A DNA stretch of 64,000 bases from Alphaproteobacteria bacterium (GCA_030066595.1 JASJBI010000019.1:44643-108642), one strand, 5' to 3'; counted from the stretch's first letter, positions 18,701-26,142 are shown. Made by a program: numbers and translations. The notes: generated by a model not told the origin, from the letters alone.

Positions 18701-19474
18701 ATGCGTACCTGGGTGCTCATTGCGGCTCTCCTCCTGGTCGCTGACCGTCCCGCTCACGCCGATCCGCCGGAAGACGTGGATGACAGCGGCGCCGCCGCCT
18801 CTAACCCGACGGCGGCCGTCAACTTCCAGGATGTTAAATTCCGCTACTTCGATCTGAGCCGGGGCAATGAAGAGTACGTCTTGGAGGCCGAAGGTTCTGT
18901 CGTGTTTTCGCCGGCCTTCAAGCTTACCCACAAACTCAACGGGGTGCGCACCAATAAGGCCGGTGATTGGGAGACTGACTTCCGGGAACTCAGCCTCAAG
19001 CCGATCTTCCTGTTCCCATTCAAGCCCTTCGGTATCCCGGCGAAGTTCGCCATCGGTGGCGAGTGGATCAAGGATCTGGGAAGCAATCAGAGGGGGACCG
19101 GGCTGGGAACTGACCAGATTGGTCCCCTGGTCGGCATTGGCTGGCTGCCGACCGATCAGGACTTCATCATCACCCTGGTCCAGTACTTCCACTCCTACCG
19201 GGAGGCTGCCAACGTCGAAAAGGTCCGCAAGACCGGCCCGCGGCTGATCTACATCCGCAAGCTTCCGGCGATCAACGGCTGGGGCAAGATCGACCTGAAG
19301 ACCAGCATCGACCACGAAGATAGCAACGATTTCACACAGACGTTGGAGCTGCAGCTGGGCACTTCAGTCTCTGAGCGGATCAATGTGTTTGGTGAGGTAT
19401 TTGTGGGCGACAGCGTATTACGAACCGACGCATTCGACGCGGGCGTCGGAATTGGCTTGCGCTTTCTGTACTAA
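18701..19474 (+). CDS. Putative outer-membrane beta-barrel-like exported protein
   Basis: This 257-residue protein starts with a signal peptide (MRTWVLIAALLLVADRPAHA-DPP) and continues with alternating strands rich in aromatic residues. It ends in VGIGLRFLY, a terminal aromatic residue as in many outer-membrane barrels. Segments such as FKLTHKLNGVRTNKAGDWETDFRELSLKPIFLFPF suggest transmembrane strands. Similar proteins are annotated as hypothetical or transporter-like; no specific function is recognised. The ATG at 18701 is chosen for the signal peptide; a longer frame to 18611 lacks one. The gene lies in the accessory patch next to an AraC remnant. Confidence 0.6.
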   Translation: MRTWVLIAALLLVADRPAHADPPEDVDDSGAAASNPTAAVNFQDVKFRYFDLSRGNEEYVLEAEGSVVFSPAFKLTHKLNGVRTNKAGDWETDFRELSLKPIFLFPFKPFGIPAKFAIGGEWIKDLGSNQRGTGLGTDQIGPLVGIGWLPTDQDFIITLVQYFHSYREAANVEKVRKTGPRLIYIRKLPAINGWGKIDLKTSIDHEDSNDFTQTLELQLGTSVSERINVFGEVFVGDSVLRTDAFDAGVGIGLRFLY

Positions 19475-19672
19475 GCCTGCCAGTAGCCTCAATCACTGGC
19501 CGCTAAACCGGGACATATCAGGTGGACTCGGACTGTATTCCGAACCTATCTGGCAACTTCGGCTGGACCGCCAATGGCCTTTGCTGGTGTCTGTTGCGCT
19601 GACTCCGCCTGCTGCGGTCCGGCCACGCATGATGAGAACGTCGAAAAGGGGGTGGAGGGATGCCGATGAGTT

Positions 19673-20374
19673 TCAAACCGGGATCAGCGGTGTACCAAGG
19701 AACCAACCGACACCGTCCATAATGAGCAGAGCTCCAAGCACAAGCATCAGGCTAACGATGAGCCTCTGGCCCCATCGGTCAAAAAAGCTCCTGATATTGT
19801 GTAGAAGGCGCTGGCTGCGCTCACCGAGCACTAGACTCAAGACCACGACGGCAGCGAGAGGCGCAACGAATACGATGTTGTAGACGACGAGTACCATGAC
19901 TTCTTGCCTGGTCGTCAGATCACTTCTGAGGATGAGGTTGATGGCCGCGAGATAGGGCACAGCACCCGGTAAACCAACGATGGTCATCCCGGCGCCGGCG
20001 AGAAAGGCCTGGCTAGCCGTCATCGCAGTGGGAGCTTTTTTCTCGGTCTGTTGTTTGCGGGCTCGGGCAATGCGAAGGCCAAGGACGACAAGTATGAAGC
20101 CGATCAAGATCTGAAATATTAGCTCTTCGGTATTGGGGTCTTGCCAGACCTTTAGGGCGTAGGCGTTGATCGTATCGAACACGCTCTGCAGGCCGAACAG
20201 GACCAACAATCCGCAGACCAGGTAGGTCACGAAAATGCCAGCCAGTAGGGCTGTGCTTCGAAACAGCGGGCTCGGACCGCCAAGCAGAATTACCAAGACT
20301 ACAATGCAAAGAGGAATGATCGAGGTGCTGTCCAGCAAAGCAATCGGCGTTAGCACCTGAACCAGTTCAGCCAT
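19673..20374 (-). CDS. Sap/GAP-family multi-pass membrane protein
   Basis: This 233-residue inner-membrane protein has about six hydrophobic helices: IIPLCIVVLVILLGG, ALLAGIFVTYLVCGLLVLFGL, LIFQILIGFILVVLGLRIA, FLAGAGMTIVGLPGAVPYLAAINLIL, VMVLVVYNIVFVAPLAAVVVLSLVLG and LIVSLMLVLGALLIMDGVGWFLG. The layout resembles GAP/Sap-type (LysE-like) exporters, for which substrates are mostly unknown. GGGAGA precedes the ATG at 20374. It is convergent with the barrel-like gene. Base composition is lower in GC than in the core genes. Confidence 0.65.
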   Translation of the reverse strand: MAELVQVLTPIALLDSTSIIPLCIVVLVILLGGPSPLFRSTALLAGIFVTYLVCGLLVLFGLQSVFDTINAYALKVWQDPNTEELIFQILIGFILVVLGLRIARARKQQTEKKAPTAMTASQAFLAGAGMTIVGLPGAVPYLAAINLILRSDLTTRQEVMVLVVYNIVFVAPLAAVVVLSLVLGERSQRLLHNIRSFFDRWGQRLIVSLMLVLGALLIMDGVGWFLGTPLIPV

Positions 20375-20843
20375 CGCCGTCTCCCTGAATTCAGCGCTCC
20401 GTCAAAGGGTACAGATCAATTTATGCAAACGTTAGCGTTTCCGCCCAACGGCAGTGAATGGGTACCAGCCGGAGGCAGAAACTTCCGCTCTGGGTCATCA
20501 GCGGGCCTCGGCAGTGCAGCTAATTCAAGTCCGCTCTCACTCCGCCAGCAGAACTAGAGCGCGGCATAGCGGACATTCTCGACCTGATGTCGGCTATGTG
20601 CCCTTAAGCGGCAGTCGCTCGGCGAGGATGTTCAGGTCTGGGTGTAGCCAATAGCTGCCGCCAGCCAACCAACCCTCCACGAAACGCCCAAGCCTGTGAT
20701 TGTGCCGTCAAACCGGTGGTCGCGCAAAACTCGCTGATTTTTGCAATCGGTTCGTATCAGGAGGCATGTTGCTACAATGAATAAGGAGTGTGATTCCTAG
20801 GCCTGGCCTGGCGAATCGGATGTTTGGCCTCTCGAACAAGTGG
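20375..20843. other. Intergenic region with one copy of a dispersed repeat
   Basis: This long gap carries the repeat at 20485-20520 (36 bp, 33 matching a second copy at 21368-21403) and otherwise no convincing gene. A seven-codon frame (MNKECDS, 20778-20801) ahead of the DUF1330 gene begins just before AAGGAG and could be chance. The sequence looks like eroded intergenic DNA of an accessory region. Confidence 0.4.
20485..20520. repeat. 36-bp direct repeat, left copy
   Basis: The segment CCGCTCTGGGTCATCAGCGG followed by GCCTCGGCAGTGCAGC matches 21368-21403 with three differences and the same orientation. The two copies bracket the DUF1330 gene. After each copy a weaker similarity continues to a GCGGACATTC/GCGGACGTTC motif about 50-60 bp on. 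Confidence 0.7.
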
Positions 20844-21323
20844 ATGGTTCCCGTGACAGAAGACAAATCGACAGGTTTCATTGACCCAACGAAGGAGGAC
20901 TTTGCGCGGTTTCGCGAAATGGACCGACCCGGTCCCGTTCATATGCTCAATCTGCTGAAATTTCGTGACAAGGCTGCCTATGACGATGGGACGATTGCGA
21001 CGGGCTTTGAGGCCTATCGGAATTACGCACGTGAAAGCGGGCCAATCTTTGAGCGTCTGGGTGGACGCCAAGTGTGGGCCGGAAGGCCCGAGCTCACACT
21101 AATCGGCCCACAGAAGGAAACCTGGGACCTGGCATTCATCGCTGAATATCCAAGCAAGGATGCCTTTGTCGCCATGCTGCGTGATCCTGACTACCGCAAG
21201 GCGGTGCGCCACCGGCAAGCCGCTGTGGCCGATTCACGACTGATACGGATGCAACCGGGTGAGCCGGGCGCTCATTTCGGCGAGATGACCTTGGACTTGT
21301 CCGACGAGAAAGCATCTCTGTAA
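20844..21323 (+). CDS. DUF1330 domain protein
   Basis: This 159-residue protein of the DUF1330 (dimeric alpha-beta barrel-like) family has the characteristic FIDPTKEDFARFREM, GPVHMLNLLKFRDKA and AFVAMLRDPDYRKAVRHRQAAVADSRLIRM segments. Function in this family is unknown. The start is uncertain: ATG 20844 gives the usual N-terminus (MVPVTEDKSTGFIDPT), while ATG 20820 and GTG 20790 are also in frame and none has a well-placed ribosome binding site. The gene is flanked by direct repeats (20485-20520 and 21368-21403), which suggests it was acquired or moved. Confidence 0.75.
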   Translation: MVPVTEDKSTGFIDPTKEDFARFREMDRPGPVHMLNLLKFRDKAAYDDGTIATGFEAYRNYARESGPIFERLGGRQVWAGRPELTLIGPQKETWDLAFIAEYPSKDAFVAMLRDPDYRKAVRHRQAAVADSRLIRMQPGEPGAHFGEMTLDLSDEKASL

Positions 21324-21327
21324 TTCC

Positions 21328-21344
21328 CTCAATTCGATTGAGGA
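21328..21344 (+). terminator. Short hairpin after the DUF1330 gene
   Basis: CCTCAAT and ATTGAGG pair around a TCG loop six bases after the stop codon. There is no T-run after it, so termination is only possible, not shown. Confidence 0.3.
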
Positions 21345-21367
21345 GTAGAGAGCGATTTGAATGAGGT

Positions 21368-21403
21368 CCGCTCAGGGTCATTACCGGGCCTCGGCAGTGC
21401 AGC
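21368..21403. repeat. 36-bp direct repeat, right copy
   Basis: The segment CCGCTCAGGGTCATTACCGG followed by GCCTCGGCAGTGCAGC is the second copy of the repeat at 20485-20520, with three differences. It lies at the edge of the accessory patch, just before the thiolase gene end. Confidence 0.7.
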
Positions 21404-21524
21404 CGGTCGAGGTCTGGTCTCACCCTGCAAGTAGAGTTCATATGCGAGCTAGCGGACGTTCGCACTTGCGGCGCTCATTAGTGAGTCCGTGACCTCGAGC
21501 GCTCTTTGGTCACATGGGACCCGT

Positions 21525-22721
21525 TCAGACCCGCTCCAGGATGACGGCCGCGCCCAGGCCGCTGCCAGCGGGAACCGTGGCACCGCCACGCTTGAGATCG
21601 CGCTGCTTCAGGGCGTGTGCGAGGTGCAGGGCGATGCGCAGGCCCGACATGCCGACCGGATGGCCGAGCCCGACCGATCCGCCGTCCACGTTGAGCCGGT
21701 CGCTGGGCCAGCCGGCCATGCGCGCGCAAGCGAGAAGCTGGACCGCAAAGCCCTCGTTGCATTCGATCAGGTCGAGATCGTCGAGCCGCTGGCCGGCGGC
21801 GTCGAGGGCGGCGTCGAGCGCCTGGACGCAGCTGTAGCCCATCAGGTGCGGGTCGCAGCCGACCATGGCCGTGCCCGGCAGCAAGATCTGGGCCAACGGG
21901 TCGAGACCCAGCCGCGTGAGCCCCTGTTCGTTGCAGACCAGCACCGCGGCCGCGCCGTCGTTGATGCCCGCCGCGTTGCCCGCCGTGATCGCGCCATCGG
22001 GGCGGACCGCCTCGAGGTCCGCCAGCTCCTCCAGGCTGATATCCCGTCGCGGATGCTCGTCGCGCTCGAGCAGGCGCACGTTCTTCCTTGCGTGCGGCAC
22101 TTCGATCGGCACGATCTCGCCGTCGAACCGGCCGGCGTCCATGGCCTCGAGCGCGCGGCGGTGCGAAACCACGGCGTATTCGTCCATTTCCCGGCGGCTG
22201 ATGCCGTCCACCTTGGCGTGGTTCTCGGCCACGGTGATCATGTCCCAGGGATCGCCCCACATCTTGGAGCCGGCCAGCGTGCACTCCTTCAAGGTATCGA
22301 CGAAGGCGCCATGGGCCAGCCGATGCCCCCAGCGCGAGCCGGGCACCATATGGGGCGCGTTGCTCATGGATTCGAGGCCCAGCACGAGCACGCAATCGAC
22401 CTCGCCCTGCGCCACCTGCTGGGCCGCCAGGATCAGCGCCACCATGCTCGAGCAGCACTGCATGTTGACCGTGAAGGCGGGCACATCATGCGGCACGCCG
22501 ACGCGCTGGGCGACGATGCGCGCCGGGTTCGACTCGGTCATGTCCTGCAGAACCATGCCGGCGATGACCCGCTGCACGTCTCCGGGTCTGAGCCCGGCCC
22601 GGTCCAAGAGCGCCGCGGCCACGGGGGCCGCGAACTCGGTCGCCCGCAGCGGGCGCAGCGCGCCGCCGAACCGCCCCATCGGGCTCCGCGCCCCGTCCAC
22701 GAGATACGCGTTCCCGACCAT
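21525..22721 (-). CDS. Thiolase-family protein lacking the second catalytic cysteine
   Basis: This 398-residue thiolase-fold enzyme would make or break a C-C bond in a beta-ketoacyl-CoA. The nucleophile Cys89 is present in NMQCCSSM, at the same number as in Zoogloea thiolase. The histidine of GLGHPVGMSG (His354) is present. The usual C-terminal CxGGG cysteine is missing: GGATVPAGSGLG has Pro384 at that place. The NEAF motif reads NEGF. The second cysteine normally acts as acid/base in the thiolysis step, so the reaction may differ from acetoacetyl-CoA thiolysis. The ATG at 22721 follows AAGAGG; an in-frame GTG at 22730 is possible. It is divergent from the B12-mutase genes, sharing a promoter region with two TetR-type operators. 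Confidence 0.85.
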   Translation of the reverse strand: MVGNAYLVDGARSPMGRFGGALRPLRATEFAAPVAAALLDRAGLRPGDVQRVIAGMVLQDMTESNPARIVAQRVGVPHDVPAFTVNMQCCSSMVALILAAQQVAQGEVDCVLVLGLESMSNAPHMVPGSRWGHRLAHGAFVDTLKECTLAGSKMWGDPWDMITVAENHAKVDGISRREMDEYAVVSHRRALEAMDAGRFDGEIVPIEVPHARKNVRLLERDEHPRRDISLEELADLEAVRPDGAITAGNAAGINDGAAAVLVCNEQGLTRLGLDPLAQILLPGTAMVGCDPHLMGYSCVQALDAALDAAGQRLDDLDLIECNEGFAVQLLACARMAGWPSDRLNVDGGSVGLGHPVGMSGLRIALHLAHALKQRDLKRGGATVPAGSGLGAAVILERV

Positions 22722-22738
22722 GGGAATCACCTCTTCGT

Positions 22739-22760
22739 TAGCCGAACGATCGTTCGGCTA
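22739..22760. promoter_or_regulatory. TetR-type operator, thiolase side
   Basis: A perfect 22-bp palindrome extends from 22739 to 22760, with core CCGAACGATCGTTCGG at 22742-22757. It lies 18 bp before the thiolase start codon. The core matches the site 94 bp away (22836-22851) exactly and the site before tetR-meaB (15751-15766) in all but the two central bases. Confidence 0.85.
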
Positions 22761-22834
22761 GCATATCGCGGCTCGATTTCGAGCGCAATATCGCGCAGCA
22801 CGCTTGACGAGCCTTTCGCCCGATTGATAGGTTA

Positions 22835-22852
22835 ACCGAACGATCGTTCGGT
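22835..22852. promoter_or_regulatory. TetR-type operator, mutase side
   Basis: The perfect 18-bp palindrome ACCGAACGATCGTTCGGT lies 37 bp before the mutase large-subunit start codon. Its centre is 94 bp (about nine helical turns) from that of the thiolase-side operator. A repressor bound at both could control the two divergent promoters together. Confidence 0.85.
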
Positions 22853-22888
22853 AACGAATCTCGGTCGATCAGGGGAAGGAGCGCGGAC

Positions 22889-24616
22889 ATGTTCGACGAA
22901 CGGACGCTGGCCCAGTCCAAGGACTTGGCCGCGCGGCGGGAGGCCGACTACCAGCGGATCGTCGAGAAATTCGGCAACAAAGCGCCGGCGCAGGCGCGCC
23001 ATCCGATGACGCATTCGGGTCTGCCGATCAAGACGGCCTATTACCCGCACGACATCGCCGGGCTGGATTTCAGCACCATCGGCGCGCCGGGCCAGGAGCC
23101 CTTCACCCGCGGCAACCTGGCGGCGCAGTACCAGCTCATGAACTGGGCCAACCAGCCGGTGATCGGCTACGGCCTGCCCGAGGACACCCGCGCGCGCATG
23201 GACCTGCTCGCGTCGCAGGGCATGGTCGGCTATTTCGGCCAGCGCTTCTACAACCTGGTCTACGACCTGGTCTCGCACGAAGGCCTCGACCCGGACCATC
23301 CGGCGGCGCGCGGCCGCATCGGCCAGTGCGGCATGGCGGTCTATTCGGTGGCCGACATGGAGCGCCTGTTCCACGACATGAACCTCAAAGAGATGAACGT
23401 CGTGCACATCACCTACTACCAGGTGATCCCGGCGCTGGCCCAGTACATCGCCTATGCGGAGCGGCAGGGCGTCGCCCCCGGCGAGTTGCGCGGCAACTCC
23501 ATGAACTGGTACCACCAGTCGGCCTATGTGGGCATGAGCGCCTTTCCGCCTGCGGCGGGCCTCAAGCTGGCGGTCGAGCTGATCGGCTATTGCAGCCAGC
23601 ACATGCCGCGCTGGAACACCACGAACTTCTTCGGCTACGGCATCGAAGAGGCCGGCGGATCGGCGATCCAGGAGATCGGCCTGATGCTGGCTTTCGGCAT
23701 CGAGCTGGTGCGTGCCTGCGAGAAGGCGGGGCTGGCGCCGGACGCGGTGCTGCCGCGCTTCGGCTTCCAGATCGCCCAGGCCAACGATTTCTTCGAGGAG
23801 GTGTGCAAGATTCGCGCGCTCAGGCGGATCTGGGCGACGACCATGCAGGAGCGCTTTGGCGCCAAGGACCCGCGCTCGATGCATGTGCGCATCCACACCC
23901 ACACCTCGGGCGCCTGCTTGACCGCACAGCAGCCCATCGTGAACCTGATCCGCACCACCCTGCACGCCTTCGGCGCCGCGCTCTCGGGCACCCAGGCGAT
24001 GGAAGTCTCGGCCTATGACGAGGCGCTCTCCATTCCCACCGAGGAGGCGGCGACGCTGGCGCTCAGGGTGCAGCAGGTCATTCAGGAGGAGACCAACATC
24101 ACCGCGGTCTCCGACCCGCTGGCGGGCTCCTACTACGTCGAGGCGCTGACCGATCAGATCGCCGAGGCGGCGCTGGCGCTGGCCGAGCAGGTCGAGGCCC
24201 AGGGCGGCTATGTGGCGGCCCAGCAGAGCGGCTGGATCCGGCGCGAGGTGGAAGGCTCGGCGGACCGCTGGCGCGAGATGGTCAACGACGGTCAGCGCCA
24301 GGTGGTGGGCCTCAACTGCTACCAGGTCGAGGAAGAGACGCCGGCGGGCCTGTTCAAGGTCGACCCGGAGGTCGAGCGCGTCGCCGTCGAGCGCATACAA
24401 GGGCTCCGCGCCGAACGGGACGGGGCCCGCCACGCCAAGGCCATGCAGGCCTTCGCAGACGCAGCCGGGGCGTTCGCCGCCAAGGACATCGCGGACCTCG
24501 GCGATGGCGCGCTCATGCAGGCCGCCATCGAGGCGGCCCGGGCCGACGCCAGCACCGGCGAGATGATGGGCGTGCTCAAGTCGGCGCTCGGCTGGGGCCC
24601 GCCGCACGAGTTCTGA
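22889..24616 (+). CDS. Divergent B12-dependent acyl-CoA mutase, large subunit
   Basis: This 575-residue protein is of the methylmalonyl-CoA mutase family, of the two-subunit type used by isobutyryl-CoA and 2-hydroxyisobutyryl-CoA mutases (about 560 residues). The C-terminal core is well kept: NDFFEEVCKIRALRRIW (299-315), ERFGAKDPRSM (321-331), TAQQP (345-349), GTQAMEVSAYDEALSIPTEE and SDPLAGSYYVE. The substrate half is unusual. The FDxPTxxGYDSDHP signature is replaced by a segment ending GLDPDHP. The SGYHxxEAG motif reads FGYGIEEAG, so the conserved histidine (His244 in the P. shermanii enzyme) is Gly251. RxHxQT reads RIHTHT, so the conserved glutamine is His338. The substrate is therefore unlikely to be methylmalonyl-CoA. 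GGGGAAGGAG precedes the ATG. The small subunit and a dehydrogenase follow. Confidence 0.88.
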   Translation: MFDERTLAQSKDLAARREADYQRIVEKFGNKAPAQARHPMTHSGLPIKTAYYPHDIAGLDFSTIGAPGQEPFTRGNLAAQYQLMNWANQPVIGYGLPEDTRARMDLLASQGMVGYFGQRFYNLVYDLVSHEGLDPDHPAARGRIGQCGMAVYSVADMERLFHDMNLKEMNVVHITYYQVIPALAQYIAYAERQGVAPGELRGNSMNWYHQSAYVGMSAFPPAAGLKLAVELIGYCSQHMPRWNTTNFFGYGIEEAGGSAIQEIGLMLAFGIELVRACEKAGLAPDAVLPRFGFQIAQANDFFEEVCKIRALRRIWATTMQERFGAKDPRSMHVRIHTHTSGACLTAQQPIVNLIRTTLHAFGAALSGTQAMEVSAYDEALSIPTEEAATLALRVQQVIQEETNITAVSDPLAGSYYVEALTDQIAEAALALAEQVEAQGGYVAAQQSGWIRREVEGSADRWREMVNDGQRQVVGLNCYQVEEETPAGLFKVDPEVERVAVERIQGLRAERDGARHAKAMQAFADAAGAFAAKDIADLGDGALMQAAIEAARADASTGEMMGVLKSALGWGPPHEF

Positions 24617-24635
24617 CCGATGGCTCTGTCTCCAC

Positions 24636-24746
24636 GTCACCCCCACCCCAACCCGCCCCCATCGAGGGGGAGGGGGTTGTCCTGCCGGGCTGCGATGCCC
24701 TTGCTTCCTTCCCCCCTGGAGGGGGAGGATCAGGGAGGCGGGGACT
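24636..24746. repeat. C/G-rich palindromic intergenic element
   Basis: The gap between the two mutase subunit genes contains CCCCCATCGAGGGGG followed by CTTCCCCCCTGGAGGGGGAGG, two nested C/G palindromes with a connecting GGTTGTCCTGCCGG. It resembles the element at 2465-2560. It may reduce readthrough or stabilise the upstream message within the operon. Confidence 0.6.
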
Positions 24747-24783
24747 GTCCCAATCGCCAAGCAGATTTCCGAACAGGCCGACC

Positions 24784-25185
24784 ATGACCCGACCCGTGCG
24801 CGTGCTTCTGGCCAAGCCGACCCATGACTGCCACGACCGCGGCGTGCGTTACGTCGCCCGCAAGTTCCGGGATGCGGGCTTCGAAGTAATCTTCACCAAC
24901 TTCCTGCTGCCCGCCGAGATCGTGAACACCGCGGTCCAGGAGGACGTCCAGGTGGTGGGCGTGTCCAGCTCCTCGGGCGGCCACATGCCGGTGTTCGAGG
25001 ATCTCATCGCCGGGCTCAAGGACCAGGGCCTCGACGACGTGATGCTGCTGGGCGGCGGCGTCATCCCGAACGAGGACGCCGATACGCTCAGGCAATGGGG
25101 GGTCAAGGCGATCTTCGGACCGGGCACCACCGCCGAGGACGCGATCGACATGATCCGCGCCTGGGCGGACGGGCAAGACGGCTGA
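24784..25185 (+). CDS. B12-dependent acyl-CoA mutase, small (cobalamin-binding) subunit
   Basis: This 133-residue cobalamin-binding domain has the base-off/His-on motif DxHxxG: D15, H17 and G20 in THDCHDRG (a Cys replaces the more common Gly at 16). The second-strand motif GVSSSSGGH and the LLGGGVIP loop complete the B12 pocket. It would pair with the large subunit encoded just upstream to form an adenosylcobalamin-dependent carbon-skeleton mutase. The size matches HcmB and IcmB type subunits. It lies 167 bp after the large subunit, separated by a repeat element, and 11 bp before the dehydrogenase gene. Confidence 0.93.
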   Translation: MTRPVRVLLAKPTHDCHDRGVRYVARKFRDAGFEVIFTNFLLPAEIVNTAVQEDVQVVGVSSSSGGHMPVFEDLIAGLKDQGLDDVMLLGGGVIPNEDADTLRQWGVKAIFGPGTTAEDAIDMIRAWADGQDG

Positions 25186-25196
25186 AGCCCGCGACG

Positions 25197-26126
25197 ATGG
25201 CCGACGCCTCCACACCCTTTCGCTGCGTCGCCGTGCTGGGCGGCGGCGGGCTGATGGGCCATGGCATCGCGCTCGCCTGCCTGCAGGGCAGCGACGCGGA
25301 GGTGCGCATCATCTCCCGCCGGCAGGAGACCGTCGCGCACGGCCTGGACTTGATCAAGAACGGACCGTTCGGGCTAGGCCGCGCGGTCGAGCGGGACAAG
25401 ATCACCGCCGAGGAAGCCGCCGGCATGTGGGCCCGCCTCTCGGGCACCACCGATCAAGCCGCGGGTCTGGACGGCGCCGAGCTGGTCTTCGAGAGCATCC
25501 CCGAGGTGGTCTCGCTCAAGCAGGACACCCTGGCCGATGCCGAGCGGCACGTCGCCGAGGATACGGTGTTCGCGACCAACACCTCGGCGATCATGATCGC
25601 CGAGCTGGGCGCCCGCATGGCGCATCCCGAGCGGCTGGTCGGCACCCACTGGTTCTACCCGTCCAACGTAATGCCGCTGGTCGAGGTGGCGCGGAGCGAC
25701 GGCACCGCGCCCGCCGCCGTCGAACGAACCCTCGCCTACCTCCGCGCCATCGGCAAGAAGCCCGTCTCGGTTCAGGATTCGCCAGGGTTCTTCATGACCC
25801 GGTTCATCAACACCTACATCGCCGAGGCGATCCGTTTGGTCGAGCTCGGCGTGGCCGGGCCGGCCGAGGTGGACGAGATGGTCAAGACCGGGCTCGGCTG
25901 GCCCATGGGCGTGTTCGAGCTGCTGGACGACGCGGCGGCCTTCGACTCCTTCTTCCACGCCCAGGAGTATCTCGAAGCCACCTGCGGCGAGCGTTATGCG
26001 GTTCCCGCCCTCGCCCGCAAGGCGTTCGAGGCCGGCTATCTGGGCACACCCAAGCTCAAGCCCGACAGCAAGGGCGGCTGGTACGACTTCCTGGGCGCCA
26101 AGCGCCCGGACAAGGGCGAGCGATAA
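25197..26126 (+). CDS. 3-hydroxyacyl-CoA dehydrogenase family protein with altered active-site motifs
   Basis: This 309-residue NAD-dependent enzyme has the Rossmann motif VLGGGGLMGHGIA, the serine in ATNTSAIMI, the catalytic histidine in GTHWFYPSNVMPLVEV with its paired glutamate, and a C-terminal GWPMGVFELLDD. Two conserved asparagines differ: the usual HFFNP reads HWFYP, and the usual GFxxNRxL reads GFFMTRFI, with threonine where the catalytic asparagine of 3-hydroxyacyl-CoA dehydrogenases sits. It would oxidise a hydroxyacyl-CoA, possibly the mutase product, but with a different substrate geometry. The ATG at 25197 starts 11 bp after the small-subunit stop, so cotranscription is likely. 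Confidence 0.85.
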   Translation: MADASTPFRCVAVLGGGGLMGHGIALACLQGSDAEVRIISRRQETVAHGLDLIKNGPFGLGRAVERDKITAEEAAGMWARLSGTTDQAAGLDGAELVFESIPEVVSLKQDTLADAERHVAEDTVFATNTSAIMIAELGARMAHPERLVGTHWFYPSNVMPLVEVARSDGTAPAAVERTLAYLRAIGKKPVSVQDSPGFFMTRFINTYIAEAIRLVELGVAGPAEVDEMVKTGLGWPMGVFELLDDAAAFDSFFHAQEYLEATCGERYAVPALARKAFEAGYLGTPKLKPDSKGGWYDFLGAKRPDKGER

Positions 26127-26142
26127 GGCCCGACCGTTCGGC

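Noticed and set aside
19475..19672. Possible insertion-sequence remnant between the barrel-like and Sap/GAP-type genes
   Set aside because: No transposase motif or terminal inverted repeats could be read in any frame. The open frame there resembles nothing I know.
22755..22890. Cobalamin riboswitch before the B12-mutase genes
   Set aside because: The 110-160 bp leader is too short and shows no B12-box-like sequence. Control there appears to be by the palindromic operators.
22889..25185. Assignment of the mutase as 2-hydroxyisobutyryl-CoA mutase (HcmAB)
   Set aside because: The two-subunit layout and neighbours fit, but the substrate-pocket signature (FDMPT...GYDSDHP) and the SGYH motif of HcmA and IcmA are not there, so naming the substrate would be unsafe.
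26127..26142. CCGACCGTTCGG as a fourth TetR site after the dehydrogenase gene
   Set aside because: It is 12 bp rather than 16 bp, lacks the CCGAACG arm on one side and sits at a convergent gene end, where an operator makes little sense.
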